DNA of 64,000 bases from contig NC_088357.1 in the NCBI RefSeq assembly GCF_036884655.1, forward strand, positions 44,231,501 through 44,295,500. The letters run 5' to 3'. A program made the position numbers and the translations under genes. The stretch is from Musa acuminata AAA Group. Taxonomy: Eukaryota; Streptophyta; Magnoliopsida; Zingiberales; Musaceae. The notes under the pieces are model-generated. The model saw only the letters and a program-made list of their open reading frames with translations. It searched no databases and was not told the DNA's origin. Positions 1-12,478 of the stretch are shown piece after piece (positions within the stretch are counted from its first letter, which is position 1; each line of letters begins with the position of its first letter).

Positions 1-494
1 CTCCATTATGAACCCCTTGATTTAAGTTATGATAATTCAGTATAGTCATTTAAGCAAACAATTCTTTTTACCTTTTTTTGACTAGTCTACCCACATTCTA
101 ATTATGCACCTTCCCAAATCAATCAAACATTAAATACAAATGCTTTCACTATTTTTTTTAAGTTCGCAATTAAAGCTAGACAAGTGATCAGACAATATGA
201 ATAACGCAAGTGATGAATCATGACATGTAAATCCTTGTCTTTCATGCAAATGCCAACACAGAAATTGATGGCTTAAAGTCATAAAATCCCACACGATAAA
301 CGAACCAACAAAGAAGTTTGCTCCACAAAAATCTCAACCTTCAATCCTTGATAGACAACCAACGAGCCTACCGTAGCCAAATCAATTGGAAGAACTAATT
401 CGCGGGCTAATCAATTTATTTGCACCAACCAAGATGCAATTAGGATTAGGGGGGGGTATAGTCAAAAAGGATTTGGATAGAGAGATGCGTATAC
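1..494 (-). other. Intron 1 (partial) of the PHAF1/UPF0183-family gene
   Basis: AT-rich sequence downstream of the GTATACG donor at 494. I see no second coding exon on the minus strand in this stretch, so the next exon must lie to the left of the window. Confidence 0.6.
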
Positions 495-648
495 CAAGGT
501 TGAAGGGGCCGATGCCGAAGCCGGGGCGGAGGTCGAGAGTTATGGCGCCCATGGCCGTGCCCTCGCACCGCCTCCTCGGCGGCCCCGGAGCCGGCCCGGC
601 CGCATTCGGCCCACCGGTGGATCTCTGGTGGTGCTGGAGCTGCTGCAT
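495..648 (-). CDS. PHAF1/UPF0183-family protein, first coding exon (gene continues past the left edge)
   Basis: On the minus strand the first ATG in an open GC-rich stretch is at 648. It gives about 51 residues, with a Gln/His-rich and Gly/Pro-rich start followed by RRRCEGTAMGAITLDLRPG and GIGPFNLG. This matches, from memory, the N-terminus of the plant UPF0183 family (Arabidopsis At3g51130; animal relative PHAF1/C16orf70, a phagophore-associated factor). The exon ends at 495 in a Gly codon, right before a GTATACG donor (494 downward). The remaining bases to position 1 look like intron. The open frame extends upstream to 762, but that codon is GTG, so 648 is the likely start. Only the N-terminal tip is present, so function rests on family homology. 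The fit of the conserved TLDLRPGxGIGPF block is good. Confidence 0.8.
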
Positions 649-888
649 CGCGTATCCACCACCGCCCTCGCCCTCTCGTGCGGTCTCAATGTTCTCTCGC
701 TTCGGCGTCGCGTCTTCCGTCGGGTCGGAACCTTTGCCCCGTTGCGTTACGAAACGTCTCACCTCGACCTCCTGTGGACTTCTTGTGAAAGAAACTTGAC
801 CTGGATCCTCTCCAGTTATAATTTCAATTTCGACTATCCAATTGTGACCGTCAACTGCTAAGAAAATTAATTAATTAATTAATTAATA

Positions 889-892
<4 letters not shown>

Positions 893-953
<61 letters not shown>
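893..953. repeat. (TA)n microsatellite
   Basis: About 30 uninterrupted TA units upstream of the PHAF1-like exon, preceded by an (AATT)n tract at about 864-886. The rest of 954-1660 is AT-rich with no gene that I recognise. Confidence 0.95.
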
Positions 954-955
<2 letters not shown>

Positions 956-1899
956 TTCATGATAGAATAAACATGCCAACTCTTACACTAATTTTAGAAA
1001 ACTAATGCGGTCTGAGTTAATTATAAACTTGTTTTAAAAAATGACTGTATTCATTAATTTAATTGATTATTGCCTCTTATTTCTATAAATTTCCATAAAT
1101 TAATTTAAGAATTCATTTACATGATAGTAATACTTTAAAATATGAAGGAAGTAGCAAAGAATAACATGAAATGAGGTTAATTTCTTCCTTTATCAAATGA
1201 AGAAAATTTTCTCTAACAATTCCAGTTGATAAGTTATAAGTGAGAGTAGATTTGATTTGGTTGATACTATTTTGATGGATGTACAAACATGAACATAGAC
1301 ATTTAGATCAGAGCTTCAGGCTCATATTGATAAATATGATAAAAGATTTTGTATATAAAGAAAGGCAAGTTATCATTGTCGAAGCTCAAAATCATGTGAA
1401 TCAAATATTGTCCAAAATTTTCCTACAATGGATAAGTCATTAATGTACGAGTAGCTGAGGATTAATTTGAATGAGGTATTATTCAAAGCTTTACCATATG
1501 ACATAATAATTTGTGAGTATATGAAGGTTTAATTTGTTGACCTAATAAATAAATCTAAGATTTATTTTCTAACAAATACCTTTGAATATTTCTTGTAAAT
1601 AATTTTGGAAGCCACCAACATCATAATCTTCTTTCTTATATACAAATCAAAAATTAATTTTGTCACGACCCGAGTCTGAGCCAACTCATCAATAAGTCAA
1701 TATCTCCAACTCATCGGACCCATATAAATAACGTAATACACTCATCAGACCCATATAAGCCAATTATATATATTGCTCACTTCCGACCCATATAAGCTAA
1801 TACTTAAATAAAAATTAATATAATACACCCATCAAACCTATATAAGCTAATCATACATATTGCTAGAATAATTATAAATTTAATAGGACTAATGGGATG

Positions 1900-2960
1900 T
1901 TACAAATTTAACACTAGATATATTATAAATAATTTAATAGTGTAAGTCAATCAGATTAGTGATAGAATACTAAATAAATCATAAGACCACATTTACATGG
2001 AATAACTCTTGACAAGATTTTTAGAATTTTGAGAGTTTCTATTGTTATCTCTCCCCTTTTGTTCTATAACAAGTGCATCACATTTGAAAACAAATCCATG
2101 TTCCTTTTTTCTAGTTTCATAATTAAATAGACTTTTTTTTTATTATACTCATAGACAACTTATTATTAGGAGCAGAATTATTAAGAACTACTATCAAAAT
2201 TTTCCAACTATCAGGTAAGGTGCCAAGGAGAACACAAGCCTGCAACTCATCTGTCAATGAAACTTAGATTAGTCAATCTATTCATAATATCTTTCAAGTC
2301 ATCATCTGCTCAGTTATATTATTTTCTGAATAATTTTTTTAATAAGAAAATTTTATTCTGTAAGATTTTTCTCTCATAAAATTTGTTAATTTTATCTAGA
2401 AAAAAAAGGTATTTATTTCTTGAGATACATGATGGAATACATTATTATCAATTTATTGTCTGATCAAATTAATATTTTTTTATTCATCTGTTTTCACTCT
2501 TTGTCTGTTTTGTCACTTGATTTGCCTTCCTATTATTCCTTGAACGGATCATACAAATCTTTACAAAATAAGATATCCTCGATCTTGGGCTTCCAAAGTA
2601 AAATAATTGATTATTATTATTTGAACATGGTGCTACTTGGATTCACTATTTGATTCATACAACAACAATCCAACGAACCTGGTTCTAATATCACTTTGTT
2701 GATAAAAGATTAGATATGGAGTCATGAATATGTGAAAGCGATAAATATCATAATATTTTTTTCCTCTTTATATGAATCAGATAAGATATAATTTAATATT
2801 AAATATATTATAAATAACTTAATAGTACAGGCCAATTAAATTAGTGATAGAATACTAAACAAATCACGATATAAATTTTACATGAAAAAACCCTTTCAAT
2901 GTGAAGAAAAAAAATCATAGACAAACTACATCAATCTTGTAATATAAAATAATAGAATTA
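1900..2960 (-). mobile_element. Truncated Copia-type LTR retrotransposon remnant (partial LTRs flanking gag)
   Basis: On the minus strand, about 2680-2700 reads GTGATATTAGAACCAGG, a decayed form of the initiator-Met primer-binding site TGGTATCAGAGCCAGG used by many plant Copia elements. Further on (about 2250-2140, minus) a frame reads LPDSWKILIVVLNNSAPNN, a typical Copia gag motif (usual form LPESWxTLVVxLSNSAP). A stretch at about 1910-2010 is repeated directly at about 2790-2900, as expected for two LTR fragments around a deleted body. No protease, integrase or RT was found. It is a dead remnant. LTR limits are approximate, and a TGTCACGACCC motif at 1662 may be another LTR edge. Confidence 0.6.
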
Positions 2961-3622
2961 CAATGTCACTCTCTCCATATTAACTAGAGTATATCAATAA
3001 CATATAAAAACTAGGCATTTAAACGAGTTTCAAAAAATCAAGAAGAAAAATTGAGTAGAAAAAAAAATCAAAGATATACACCGATCAATTTAGAGAGCAT
3101 ACACTGGAAAATCATAAGAATTGAATCTTTGATGAATTTTTTTTTCATCTCCTTTTAGGTTTTTTTGATCTAACTTATATAAGATTAAGATTAAATTTTT
3201 TTAATTAACCCTCATCAGTCTCACCACCCAACATGTTTCTTAGCAATCAAGCATAATTTTTTCTCCTTGGACATATATAAGATATTTAATAGCTTGTGTG
3301 GTTGGTGGAGTTTGAGTCGTGTATTATCTTCTTTCATTAGTAATTATTCAAATAATTATCTATATATCTATATCATGGTATTAAAGCATATCATGAGTTT
3401 TGATCTTGCATCTATCTTCTTTTTTCCCAATATTTGATAAAAAAAATATTTGTATAATATCCATTCTACATTTGTGTTTTGTGTACTTGTACATAAAAGA
3501 CTAGACTTTTTCTTTTGCGTTTGGTTTCTTTTGATGGGCTTGAAAAGAAATCCAAACCAAATCTCCATGGTCTTCAAGAACAAAGTAAAGAAAAATAGTT
3601 GATCTTGATCATGAACCACTTG
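2961..3622. other. Intergenic / 3' flank of the Aux/IAA gene
   Basis: AT-rich DNA downstream of the Aux/IAA stop codon. The 3' UTR presumably starts at 3622 and runs leftwards. No separate gene or repeat was recognised. Confidence 0.5.
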
Positions 3623-4409
3623 CTATGTGCTTGAGTTCAAGCCTCTTGCTTCAGATCCCTTCATTATCCTCATCCTCTTGCATGAAGAGATGAACATCCT
3701 ACAGATCACAAGTGGAAAGAGTTTTTAGCCTTTGCAGGATACACATATAAAACGGATCAGGAATCCATCCACAAGCTAAAGAGCAACAAAATACTCACTC
3801 CCATGGAACATCTCCAACCAACATCCAATCTCCATCTTTATCTTCATATGTGATTGCATAACCAGACTCTTCATGTCCTTCTGCACCACCTATTATAAGC
3901 ACAGATCAAAGTCTATTCTTTCTCTGGATCTTCTCATAACAAGTACAGAGAGGATGTCTTCCTCCTTACCTAAAGAAAAACATTTGAACATGTCATTCAA
4001 GGCCTCCAGGAGCTCCTTATAGCCCGTGTAAACCCTAAGATCCACTTTTCTTAGGTAAGGGGCTCCATCCATGCCGACCTTCACGTAGATTCCGGTGTTG
4101 TCTTCTGCCTCCATCTTTCTTATCCTGATGCTGTTCATCCTGTAAGATCTTAGAGGTGGCCATCCCACGACCTGTTTCCTGCCATGCCAACCCACAAAGA
4201 GATGATCAAACTGAAGAACATAAACACCTTGGTACCATCTGGCTTAGCTGCTTGCATGGCGAAACTTACTTGGCTACAGGCAAACAGCACTCATCGTTGG
4301 CCCGCTTGTTAGCCCCAGTGGTGCTGGCCGGCGATGGCTTCTCCGGGGCGTCGGTGCCAGGGAGACCAAGTGTCAACTCGGTTGCCTTGAGGTTGTCGAG
4401 ATCTTCCAT
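3623..4409 (-). CDS. Aux/IAA auxin-responsive repressor, complete, four exons
   Basis: Exons on the minus strand are 4409-4270, 4178-3970, 3889-3799 and 3698-3623, all with GT-AG borders. They total 516 bp, giving 171 residues plus stop in one frame. Domain I has TELTLGLPG (residues 10-18), the EAR motif that recruits TOPLESS co-repressors. Domain II has [14 protein letters not shown] (47-60), the degron recognised by TIR1/AFB with auxin. Domains III/IV form a PB1 fold from about residue 77 ([12 protein letters not shown] with invariant Lys91, then the acidic [16 protein letters not shown] block at 131-146), which binds ARF factors. It should be a nuclear, short-lived repressor of auxin response genes. 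It is shorter than many family members (often 180-300 residues) because the linker between domains I and II is short. All key residues that I can check are present. The subgroup is not assigned, so no symbol is given. Confidence 0.95.
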
Positions 4410-4830
4410 GTCTCCCCAAGATAGATCGAGCCACTCCACACGATTTCTGAGTCGTCCTTCTCCGGCGAGGTAAAGCTGAGGAGGAGGAGGAGGAGGAGTG
4501 GTTGCGTTATATCGTGATAAGCTGTGTGTAAAAGAGAGAGAGAGGAGAGAGAGAGAGAGAGGTTGTCTCTGTCAAGGTAATGGGCAAGTGAGCGGGTCGG
4601 GGAGATGGGGAACAGGGTTGAACACAGTGCCGGGAAAGTCCACGACATGGGGACGGAGGTCGGTCGGCCGCCTCTTTGGACGGTCGGGCCGGCTCCACCG
4701 AAGACGGGGTCCAGCAGACGGGGGATGCCGCCCATGTGGGTGGCCAAGGGAAGGTGGGCCACGTGATGCCCGGCGCCAACGCGGGTATCGGGGTGGCAGA
4801 GAAAGAGAGCGATCTTTCAATAGGGTGGCA
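4410..4830 (-). promoter_or_regulatory. 5' leader and proximal promoter of the Aux/IAA gene, with GA repeat and TGTCTC motifs
   Basis: Directly upstream of the Aux/IAA ATG. It contains a GGA-type tract (4481-4497) and a (GA)n tract at about 4529-4562, which reads as a CT-rich leader in the mRNA sense. TGTCTC, the core auxin response element, occurs on the plus strand at 4564-4569 and again at 4409-4414 over the start codon. Auxin-inducible Aux/IAA genes commonly carry such sites. The transcription start is not determined. Confidence 0.5.
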
Positions 4831-4839
4831 GCCTATGAC

Positions 4840-4917
4840 TTGTTTATTTATTGTTATAATAATAGTTATTACTATTTTTATAATAATAATAATAATTATT
4901 ATTATTATTATTATTGT
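4840..4917. repeat. (ATT)n / (TAA)n simple repeat
   Basis: Imperfect AT trinucleotide repeats (TAATAATAAT then ATTATTATT) upstream of the Aux/IAA gene. The tract forms an almost perfect inverted pair around about 4894. Confidence 0.9.
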
Positions 4918-7900
4918 TGTTCTTTCTGTGCCCATGGAGAGATGGATCTTGAAGAAGCTCTGTTCCATATGCTTGGTTTATTTTTATTTTTATAAGGGAG
5001 AACTGATGCTTGGTTGGGAACATTTTGTAATTGTGAGCACATTTGGCTCCAATCACATGGAAATACTGTAATTTTAAACAAAATGATAAGTATCAAGAGG
5101 AAGTATAAACAAGTAATTTTTGGTGTGTGGATACAACTCAATTGCAAGCTATTTATCCTTTGCTAAAAAAATTGAGAATTTAAAAGTAGAGAAAACTAAT
5201 TGGATGACAAACTATGTTATGTAAAAAATAATAATAATAAAAAAGGGTTTGGACCATCTTTGGAGTTACAAATAAATCAATGAGTTATGAGTCACTAGAG
5301 ATTGCACAAACATAATATGTTTTGTGATATAGTTGTCATACTTTTGCTTACAATTGCATCTCAAATTGAAAATTTTGCATGAGCCAAGACAAGATATGAC
5401 CATGGATTTATACGTTTGTTTACATAAGTACAGTCAAGATCTAATGGCTTGGGACCTACTCAATTATTCTGCATTAGTCAATGAGACACTAGGCCTCCTA
5501 ATGTTGCAATTGGCACCATTAATTGCCTTTTTCTTGTTCTTGGATCACACAACATCTCAAGGTATTTTATGCAGAACCCAAAGAGGCTACTAGTGTTCAA
5601 GTGCTCAATAATTTGTATAATCTTCCTCAAATTGGATTATACTTTCGAAGCAAGAAATCAGTAAACAGATAGAGGCAGTCTCAGTAAACTACTCAATAAT
5701 ACCTGTGGAGCAACTTTAAGTAAACCATAGTCACAAGTTCATTATCTGGGAAAGATTCAATCAGCATGAAGCAAAAAGTTCATGAATCAAAATATTATAT
5801 TTTGGAGTTAATTTAAATAGATAGTTTCTTAAAAAAAATACAGAAAAGATAGAGATTTAAATATATTTCATAGTCTTGTGCAAAAAAAAAAAAATTGCAT
5901 GGAAGGAAAGTTAGATGAAAATAGAAAAAGAATATAAATCTTATGATTGTTGTTGTACATTATAGCTTCTTAAAACATTGTTGGACCATTCACTAATATA
6001 TTTCAAATTTAAGAATGGACATTTTAATACAATTTTTGATAAATTCAATTAGAGAAAACATCTGACGAAGAATTCTTCGAGTAAAAACTTGAAAATAATT
6101 GAGAAATGTTCAGTTATTTCTAGAACATTATTCCTGTGAATAAAACCACTACGAGGTGAATAAGGTGGCAAAACGAGTCCAACTGTCCTCCCTCATCTTT
6201 AATATCCTAAGCACTGATTGCACTAAGAGATTTACAAGCAGGAAAACAGAGCAATCTCAAGTGAATATTTTCTTGTAACAGTAACAGCAATAAGGCAAAA
6301 GAATTCCACAAGCCAACTCATGCGATCAGGTATGAAACAACAAGTTTATGGCAACAAGACAACTGTTACATGAAGATCTAGCTGATAGGATTATGAGTAT
6401 TCATATTCCTTTGGAACCCAATGATGACAAGAGATTGGGTCTCTCTAACCTTTGAAGGGCAAGAACATCATCCATTTAAGGATCATAATTTATGATAAGT
6501 ACTTGTAAGAAGAAAGAAATAGTTTCCAAGACATCGCAACTAAGAAATACTTGCATCAAAGATATTTCACGCCTTTAGATTTGAATATATGTATTAACAA
6601 AAATAGGAAATATCTGTATTGTCAAAACATCAGCACTGGTGATGTATAGCACTCGTCAATAACAATACTATACAATACTGAAAGTTTCACATTTTTTTCA
6701 AAGCTATATTTGTCTTCCAGAAGACTTCATAATGCAAGGAGGAAGTGGAGCATTGAAGCCTGCTGTAATCTGCTTCTCTTGGCCTAGCATGAGATGAACT
6801 GTCTTCTAGTAGGCTTGAAGATACTTGTATTTATTGTAGCATACTTGTCATGCTACACATGACTTGTTATGATGGCTGCTACACCATGCTATGGGTGGAT
6901 GTACATTGAGCTCCAACATGGTGCATGTGAAAGTTATTGCTCTCAGGTCCACAACTTGTCTCTCTTATCCATTGTCCACCACACATTTCAATCTCCCAGT
7001 TATTACTTGGAACTACTTCCTACTCGTCTTTAAGTTGCTCAAGATTGTCTTCAATATTTGGGCATGTAGGACCCAATGCTCTATCCCAAATTTCCAGCTG
7101 TGGAATCTCTTCATTAGTCTCAATCTAATTCATTCAAACATACCTAAAATAGCTGACTTCTAGTCTCCAATATCATACAACCACTAGGTTGTGACTTTTT
7201 AGATCACTGGGAGTAGAGAATTTTATTGAAGTACTGCAATAACCTTTAATCCATAAACAAATTCCATTTTCTTCCTAAATTTCCTTAGAATTGTGACAAA
7301 AGCAAATGTCGTTGACTGGAAAAATCGTTTATAGCACACAAGTGCTTGCAAGAAAAAGGCAACATCAATCACTTTTCAATGCCAACTCTAGAAGAATTCA
7401 TCAAACATGTTAATGCTAGCTCAAGGATTCTTCCTATAGCTTCTCCAAATTGTGGATGGATCAAGTCTACATGTCCTTTGTTTCTTGGTAATCAACAATA
7501 AATGTGATTGGATAGGTATTGTCATTCTCATCCTTAATGATTTTTCGTCTACACATTTCATTGCAACTATAATAATTCCAATTATCAACTGGTTTCATAT
7601 ATGGCATTGTGTTTTGCTATTCAGGAAATTTCTGATGATGTATCATCGCTTATATCTTCTTTTCGTTTGTCTTTCATGAATTGTTCTTGATTGTTCAAAG
7701 CAGACCATACCATATAATTTTATTGTCATTTTATATTTTCACCATCGTTGAATATTTTCTTCCTCGACGTTCTTAAATAATATTTTTTGGTTGATTTCAT
7801 TCTGCTCCTTGAGAAAAAAATTAAAATTCTCTGCTTGAAATTGTCCACTAGAAATAATCTTTTGGACACTTGATTGTCATGATAAAAGTTGGAATCCTGT

Positions 7901-9996
7901 TCCATTTATGACACTGTGATGTGCTTATTAAGTTATACCTGATGGATAATTATCATTTTTCTGCTCTTATTTAATTGTCTATAATAACTAAAAAAACTAT
8001 TCTATGTAAACTTCACAATAGTTTTATAATTTTACCTTCCTCCAATATTTTCTTACTGAAGATTGCTTTTAGTTTGTGTCCACCTGTAATATTACATTTT
8101 GCTCACAAACAAATTTCTAAAATTGGTTTCCCTTATTTCAGGAGAGATATCTCAGTGGTTAAGGCACAATATGCATAGTCAAAAGGTCAAGAATTTGAGT
8201 CCTGTAGGTATGAAGTAGTAAATTTTTAAAAAATGACTTCATTCTAAAAAAAATTGCACTTCTTTTCCTATTCGCTCTAAAGGAAAAGTGATCAAGCTTT
8301 GTTCTAATATCAGATGATATAACCCTATTACTTTGATCAGAGGCAAAAGCCATTACCAGGCAAAACATAAGCAAGATATGAGACTTAGTCTTCTGTCCAG
8401 ATTTTCCAGCAAGCTTTTTCATGGAGAAAAAAAATCCGGAGGCATTTGACATAAAAATGGAATCTTCAAAATGAAATAGATGATTTATAAAGATTACATA
8501 ACAAGTTTTAGCACCAAAATCCAAGAAGGCAGAAGCCAATAAAAGAAAGAGAGATGAAATCTACGAGCAAGAAATTGGATGAGAAGAGAGAAGCGAGAAT
8601 TGCACAGGAGAGACAGAGAAAGAATGACTTCAATTTTTATTCCTTCAACACTAACATTTGCATGTCTATGGAAACTCATATCTATATATGAAACTCAAAC
8701 AAAAATAGACTCTGTCCTTCACTTTATATGATTTTTTAAAATGTTTTCACTGTTATATTTCCTTCACTGAACACCATCCTGTGGTCCACAACTTAGGTTA
8801 AGTGATGATGTGGAATCCCACTCTCAAACATTTGGGCTCTTAATTTACTCCAGATCTTCTAATCTCAACCATGGATCATTTGATCTCATTGAAATAACAT
8901 AAGAAAAAGCTAAAATAACTGCTCCTAAATTGACATTCAATTTATCATTTAGTTGCAGGTTGTAGATACACTTCAGATCCCAACTGCTGACTTACTGACC
9001 TTCTAGCTATCAAGGGGTGAAGCATGCAACGGAGGAAGGCATACAATGAATTGTGATAGAATCAGATACAAAGGCATTGATTCAAATTCTTGATAGAAGG
9101 GAATAGCTTCCATAGTTTGCTATGGACAGTATCGAGTCTCTTCCTAGTCTTTTTGAATCTTTTGTTGAATATAGAATTTCCCATATTTACACAGAGGGAA
9201 ATAGAAACGCTAACTAGCTTGCATTGTGTGCCAAAATCAATAGGATTCATCATTTGTGGAGGTGTCATTAGGCTCTAGAATTGTCCTCTTTTTTATGCTC
9301 CAAGGAGCATGGTGAATTTTGTACTAGAATGTTAAGTTAATCCAATCCTTTTTGCTTTTTGAAAAAAAAAATTATATCATTCAGTTGCTCCGAGATGAAG
9401 ATCTGATCCTTTCATTGCATGCAGGCGCATCACCATTATTAGTAGTCAGGTCATTTTCAGAGAGTAGTGTATTACATATCCATCCTATTGATAAGAGTAA
9501 ACCACAATGTGCATCTCTCAAATCTTTGTTATTTTGGTACTTGTAAATTTTTCATAAGTAAATAAAATCTCACCTTTGGGTAGATTATATATTCCTCTAG
9601 TCGAGCTCCCTACATCTATCTATCTTCCACACTTCTCCTTCACCCTCTCAATCCGTTCTTTTTCATAATCTCCACCTCAACTTGTAATCTGCCAAAAACT
9701 AAATTCCAAAGTCTCTCCATCGTCCTAAATTGTGGTTGGAAACAATTAGAAGATCCTCCTGGAACATGCTAAGAATGAAACTATACACCACTTACCATCA
9801 ATTTTTTTTCAGTCCATAGCAATCAAAAAGTGGAGAACTTATTTCAGTACACTTAATATCACAACGATAGGCCATCAAAGATTCATATGTCACAACCAAA
9901 AGCAACAAAGTTGGTACATCAACATATTAATCATGAAGAGAAAAGTCACATCTTTTACAGTGGAACAAAACCCGGACCTAGATACGAGTTGGGGTT
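4918..9996. other. Long AT-rich spacer without a recognisable gene
   Basis: I read both strands and found only short, unsupported open frames. At about 8143-8215 there is a weak tRNA-like pair of boxes (GTGGTTAAGGC followed by GGTCAAGAATTTGAGTCCT), which could be a decayed SINE. At about 8300 a sequence resembling a decayed Copia primer site (TTCTAATATCAGATGATA) suggests old transposon debris. Nothing else can be named. Confidence 0.4.
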
Positions 9997-10281
9997 TCAT
10001 ATAAGTTTGAAAGGGAGGGGCCAGGGGGTAGACCTGGGGACCTCGACGCGGTCCTTGATGCGCTGGATCATCTTCTTCCGTTTACCCCGCGAGTTGCCGA
10101 ACGACCCCTTGAATCGCTTCCCCCGTTTCGTCTTTTTGTCCCCGCGACCGCACGGCACCACGGAACCAATCGCCGCCGACGCCTCCGAAAACGCAGAAGG
10201 CAACATGGAGGAGAATGAGCGCACCGCCGGCTGCTCCGGCAGTAACTGCATCGCCGTCCTCGCCAGCCACCGCATCGCCAT
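9997..10281 (-). CDS. Mitochondrial small ribosomal subunit protein bS31m (30S ribosomal protein S31, mitochondrial)
   Basis: Single-exon frame of 94 residues. The C-terminal half carries the family signature GRGDKKTKRGKRFKGS (residues about 45-60), then a Lys/Arg-rich RNA-binding stretch, and ends in the invariant VEVPRSTPWPLPFKLI. The first 40 residues (MAMRWLARTAMQLLP...) are Arg- and Ala-rich without acidic clusters, as expected for a mitochondrial targeting presequence. It should be a small basic component of the mitoribosomal small subunit. The start at 10281 is the first ATG, and a second in-frame ATG follows two codons later. The sequence is intact. The GC-rich coding part contrasts sharply with the AT-rich flanks. 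No neighbour is functionally related. Confidence 0.93.
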   Translation of the reverse strand: MAMRWLARTAMQLLPEQPAVRSFSSMLPSAFSEASAAIGSVVPCGRGDKKTKRGKRFKGSFGNSRGKRKKMIQRIKDRVEVPRSTPWPLPFKLI

Positions 10282-10531
10282 TGGAGCCGCCTTCCTGAAG
10301 AATCGGAACGGCAGGCGTTTAGAGACGGCGTTCGATAACCCTTCTCTTTCGAGTTAGTGAGCGAACACAAAGCTATGTCGGGTTGGTTTCAGTTGGATTC
10401 GCGTTTAAACCGGGCATCATCTTAACAGAAGGAGATCCGATTGGACAACGGGTTGTTATACACCGACGAAGATCCGATTGGATAACGGGTCGAGAGTTAG
10501 ACCAGGTTCCTACATTCAATCTAGACTTGGA

Positions 10532-10532
10532 A

Positions 10533-10589
<57 letters not shown>
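10532..10589. repeat. (TA)n microsatellite
   Basis: About 29 TA units, some 250 bp upstream of the bS31m start codon. Confidence 0.95.
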
Positions 10590-10591
<2 letters not shown>

Positions 10592-11204
10592 AGGTTATAC
10601 AATAAAGATGTTTGGGAACTATATTTATTATTATAATTATTTTGCAAAATATTTGGACAATTATTATTATTATACGATTGATAGTTGCCAGAATGTTATG
10701 AAATATAAATATATTTACGTCCATGATCAGTGTTTGTACCTATTATTCAATATTGAGCATAGCATGGTTCATGCTCATAAGCTCTACTAACCTAGGATTT
10801 AGTTCAGGTGAATGAAAGAGATCACCTTCTTAGCGGACTAGCTGAAGTGAGAGAAACTGAAACAGATGATGATATATAGCAACATGATAATTAATTCGGT
10901 GAACCTATATTTCAACTAGTCTAAGATGATAATTTTTATTGATGAAAAATATTAATTATTTTATGATAGTATATATGAGTAGGATCACTTATCTAATGTT
11001 TTCTTGAAAGTACTTTTATTTTAATTTTTTTTCATTTGGTGCTTCTACTTCGTATAATAGTCAATACTTATTGTCACTTGACAATCTCCGACCGTTCCCT
11101 CATCTCCCTTAGTCTTCTAGTTTTTACTATCCTCACCCACCTCTACTTTAGGCACCTATCATCTTATGATAATCATGAAATCATCATTTTACTATAAGGT
11201 GACG

Positions 11205-11430
11205 AGGGTTGTGATAGAGATGAAGGTCACAAGGGTTGTGACAGAGATGGAGGTCATGAGGGCTATAACGAATAACAAGTATGTAGGAGGAGGAGGACAC
11301 AAGAGTTGTGACTATAGGAGGAGGTCACGAGGGTTATGACAGAGATGAAGATCACGAGGACTATAATGAATAACAAGTATGTAGGAGAAGGAGGAGGACA
11401 TAAGGGCTATGACGAATGTGATGTAAATGT
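11205..11430. repeat. Imperfect tandem duplication, unit about 98 bp, purine-rich
   Basis: The segment beginning GTTGTGACAGAGATGG at 11235 recurs from 11333 (GTTATGACAGAGATGA). Both copies share the later motif AATAACAAGTATGTAGGAG. Shorter GAGGTCACGAGGG units repeat inside. No coding potential was recognised. Confidence 0.65.
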
Positions 11431-11814
11431 GCTTAGCGAGGGCCACAGGAGAGAAGCTTTCCATGGTGAAGGTGGTGGTGACGATACTCATTGGAGCAAA
11501 GTGGTGGGTGGATTTGGACGAGTAGTGCTTGGCATAGTGGACAATATCATGGAGGAGGGAGGGGAAGCCTTATTATAACTATCTACTTCCTCACAACCCT
11601 CGTAGCCCCCTCCCACGGAAATGACAAAGTCGAGGGCGATCAATATTGGGGAGTGGAGTTGGGTGACAGCAGTGGGCAAGGATTATGGGGAATCACATGA
11701 AGTTGAGGTGGACCAAAGTGATGGTGGAGCTGAGGGCTACACGAAGACAACATGAAATGATGATGCATGGGGAGGACATGATGATTGACATCGTGGAAGG
11801 TGATAAAGCCTCAT

Positions 11815-12478
11815 TGTCATAAATGACCATCGCATGCTCGGAACACCTTTGTCAATGGATTGTTCATCACTTTTGTTTGCTTATACATTCATTAGATAAT
11901 ATGTTTTTTCTTATTTTTTTAATAATTTTACTTAAAAAATATATGCAAAAACTACTTGTAGAGTGACTGCTCACCAGAATAGGCAAAATTACCTCAAAAT
12001 GGTTCAGTTTTTGTGATATGACCTATTTTCTGCATGCTCCGATACAGAGCAAAACATTGGTCATCTTAATATTTTGAAGCCCCGTGGATGGCATAGGGTT
12101 AGATAAGAGTTTCGGATAATGTTAAGTGTTGATTAGATTCACAAGTTTACACATAAAGCTTACAAGAACTTGCCAATATGCTCGACACCCGGTGAGCAAT
12201 TGTTCATGGACTTATGAATATTCATTTACCTTCTAAAGTTCTTATTTTTCCTTTATCTTTTCTCTCTCTTGCACACAAAGTATTTATTGAATTACTTATA
12301 AAGTTATCCTTTTTTACGAGATGTTAGGACTTGTTTATCGCTCGTTCACTTAAGCTAATCAACTTTCTTTTTACAAGTCCTCTAGGCCCTATTTGAGGTT
12401 GCCTTTAGGTTGATCCTTTGCAAATGGATAATATAAGAGTGTCTTATAACTTAGACAATTCTAGCTAAGTATGTGATA
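11815..12478 (+). repeat. 5' LTR of the decayed chromovirus
   Basis: Begins TGTCAT (intact family: TGTCAC) and ends near GTGATA (intact: GTGACA). It is followed by TGGTTTCAAAACGAGCAAG, a decayed form of the TGGTATCAGAGAGGGCAAG primer site of the intact copy. Confidence 0.8.

Larger units (their letters stand above)
10282..11814. other. Promoter side of bS31m and intergenic region
   Basis: About 10430-10492 contains a short duplication (GATCCGATTGGA-AACGGGT occurs twice) just upstream of bS31m. A (TA)n tract follows. The remainder holds a pair of about 98-bp repeats and no gene that I recognise. Confidence 0.5.

Noticed and set aside
382..861. Plus-strand frames over the PHAF1-like exon
   Set aside because: Shadows of the minus-strand coding exon, which carries the family signature.
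8143..8215. Possible tRNA gene
   Set aside because: Only loose A- and B-box similarity. No acceptor stem or anticodon arm can be drawn, so at most a SINE relic.
10068..10370. Arg/Cys-rich frames overlapping bS31m
   Set aside because: Other frames of the same GC-rich gene. The bS31m frame has the conserved motif and C-terminal end.
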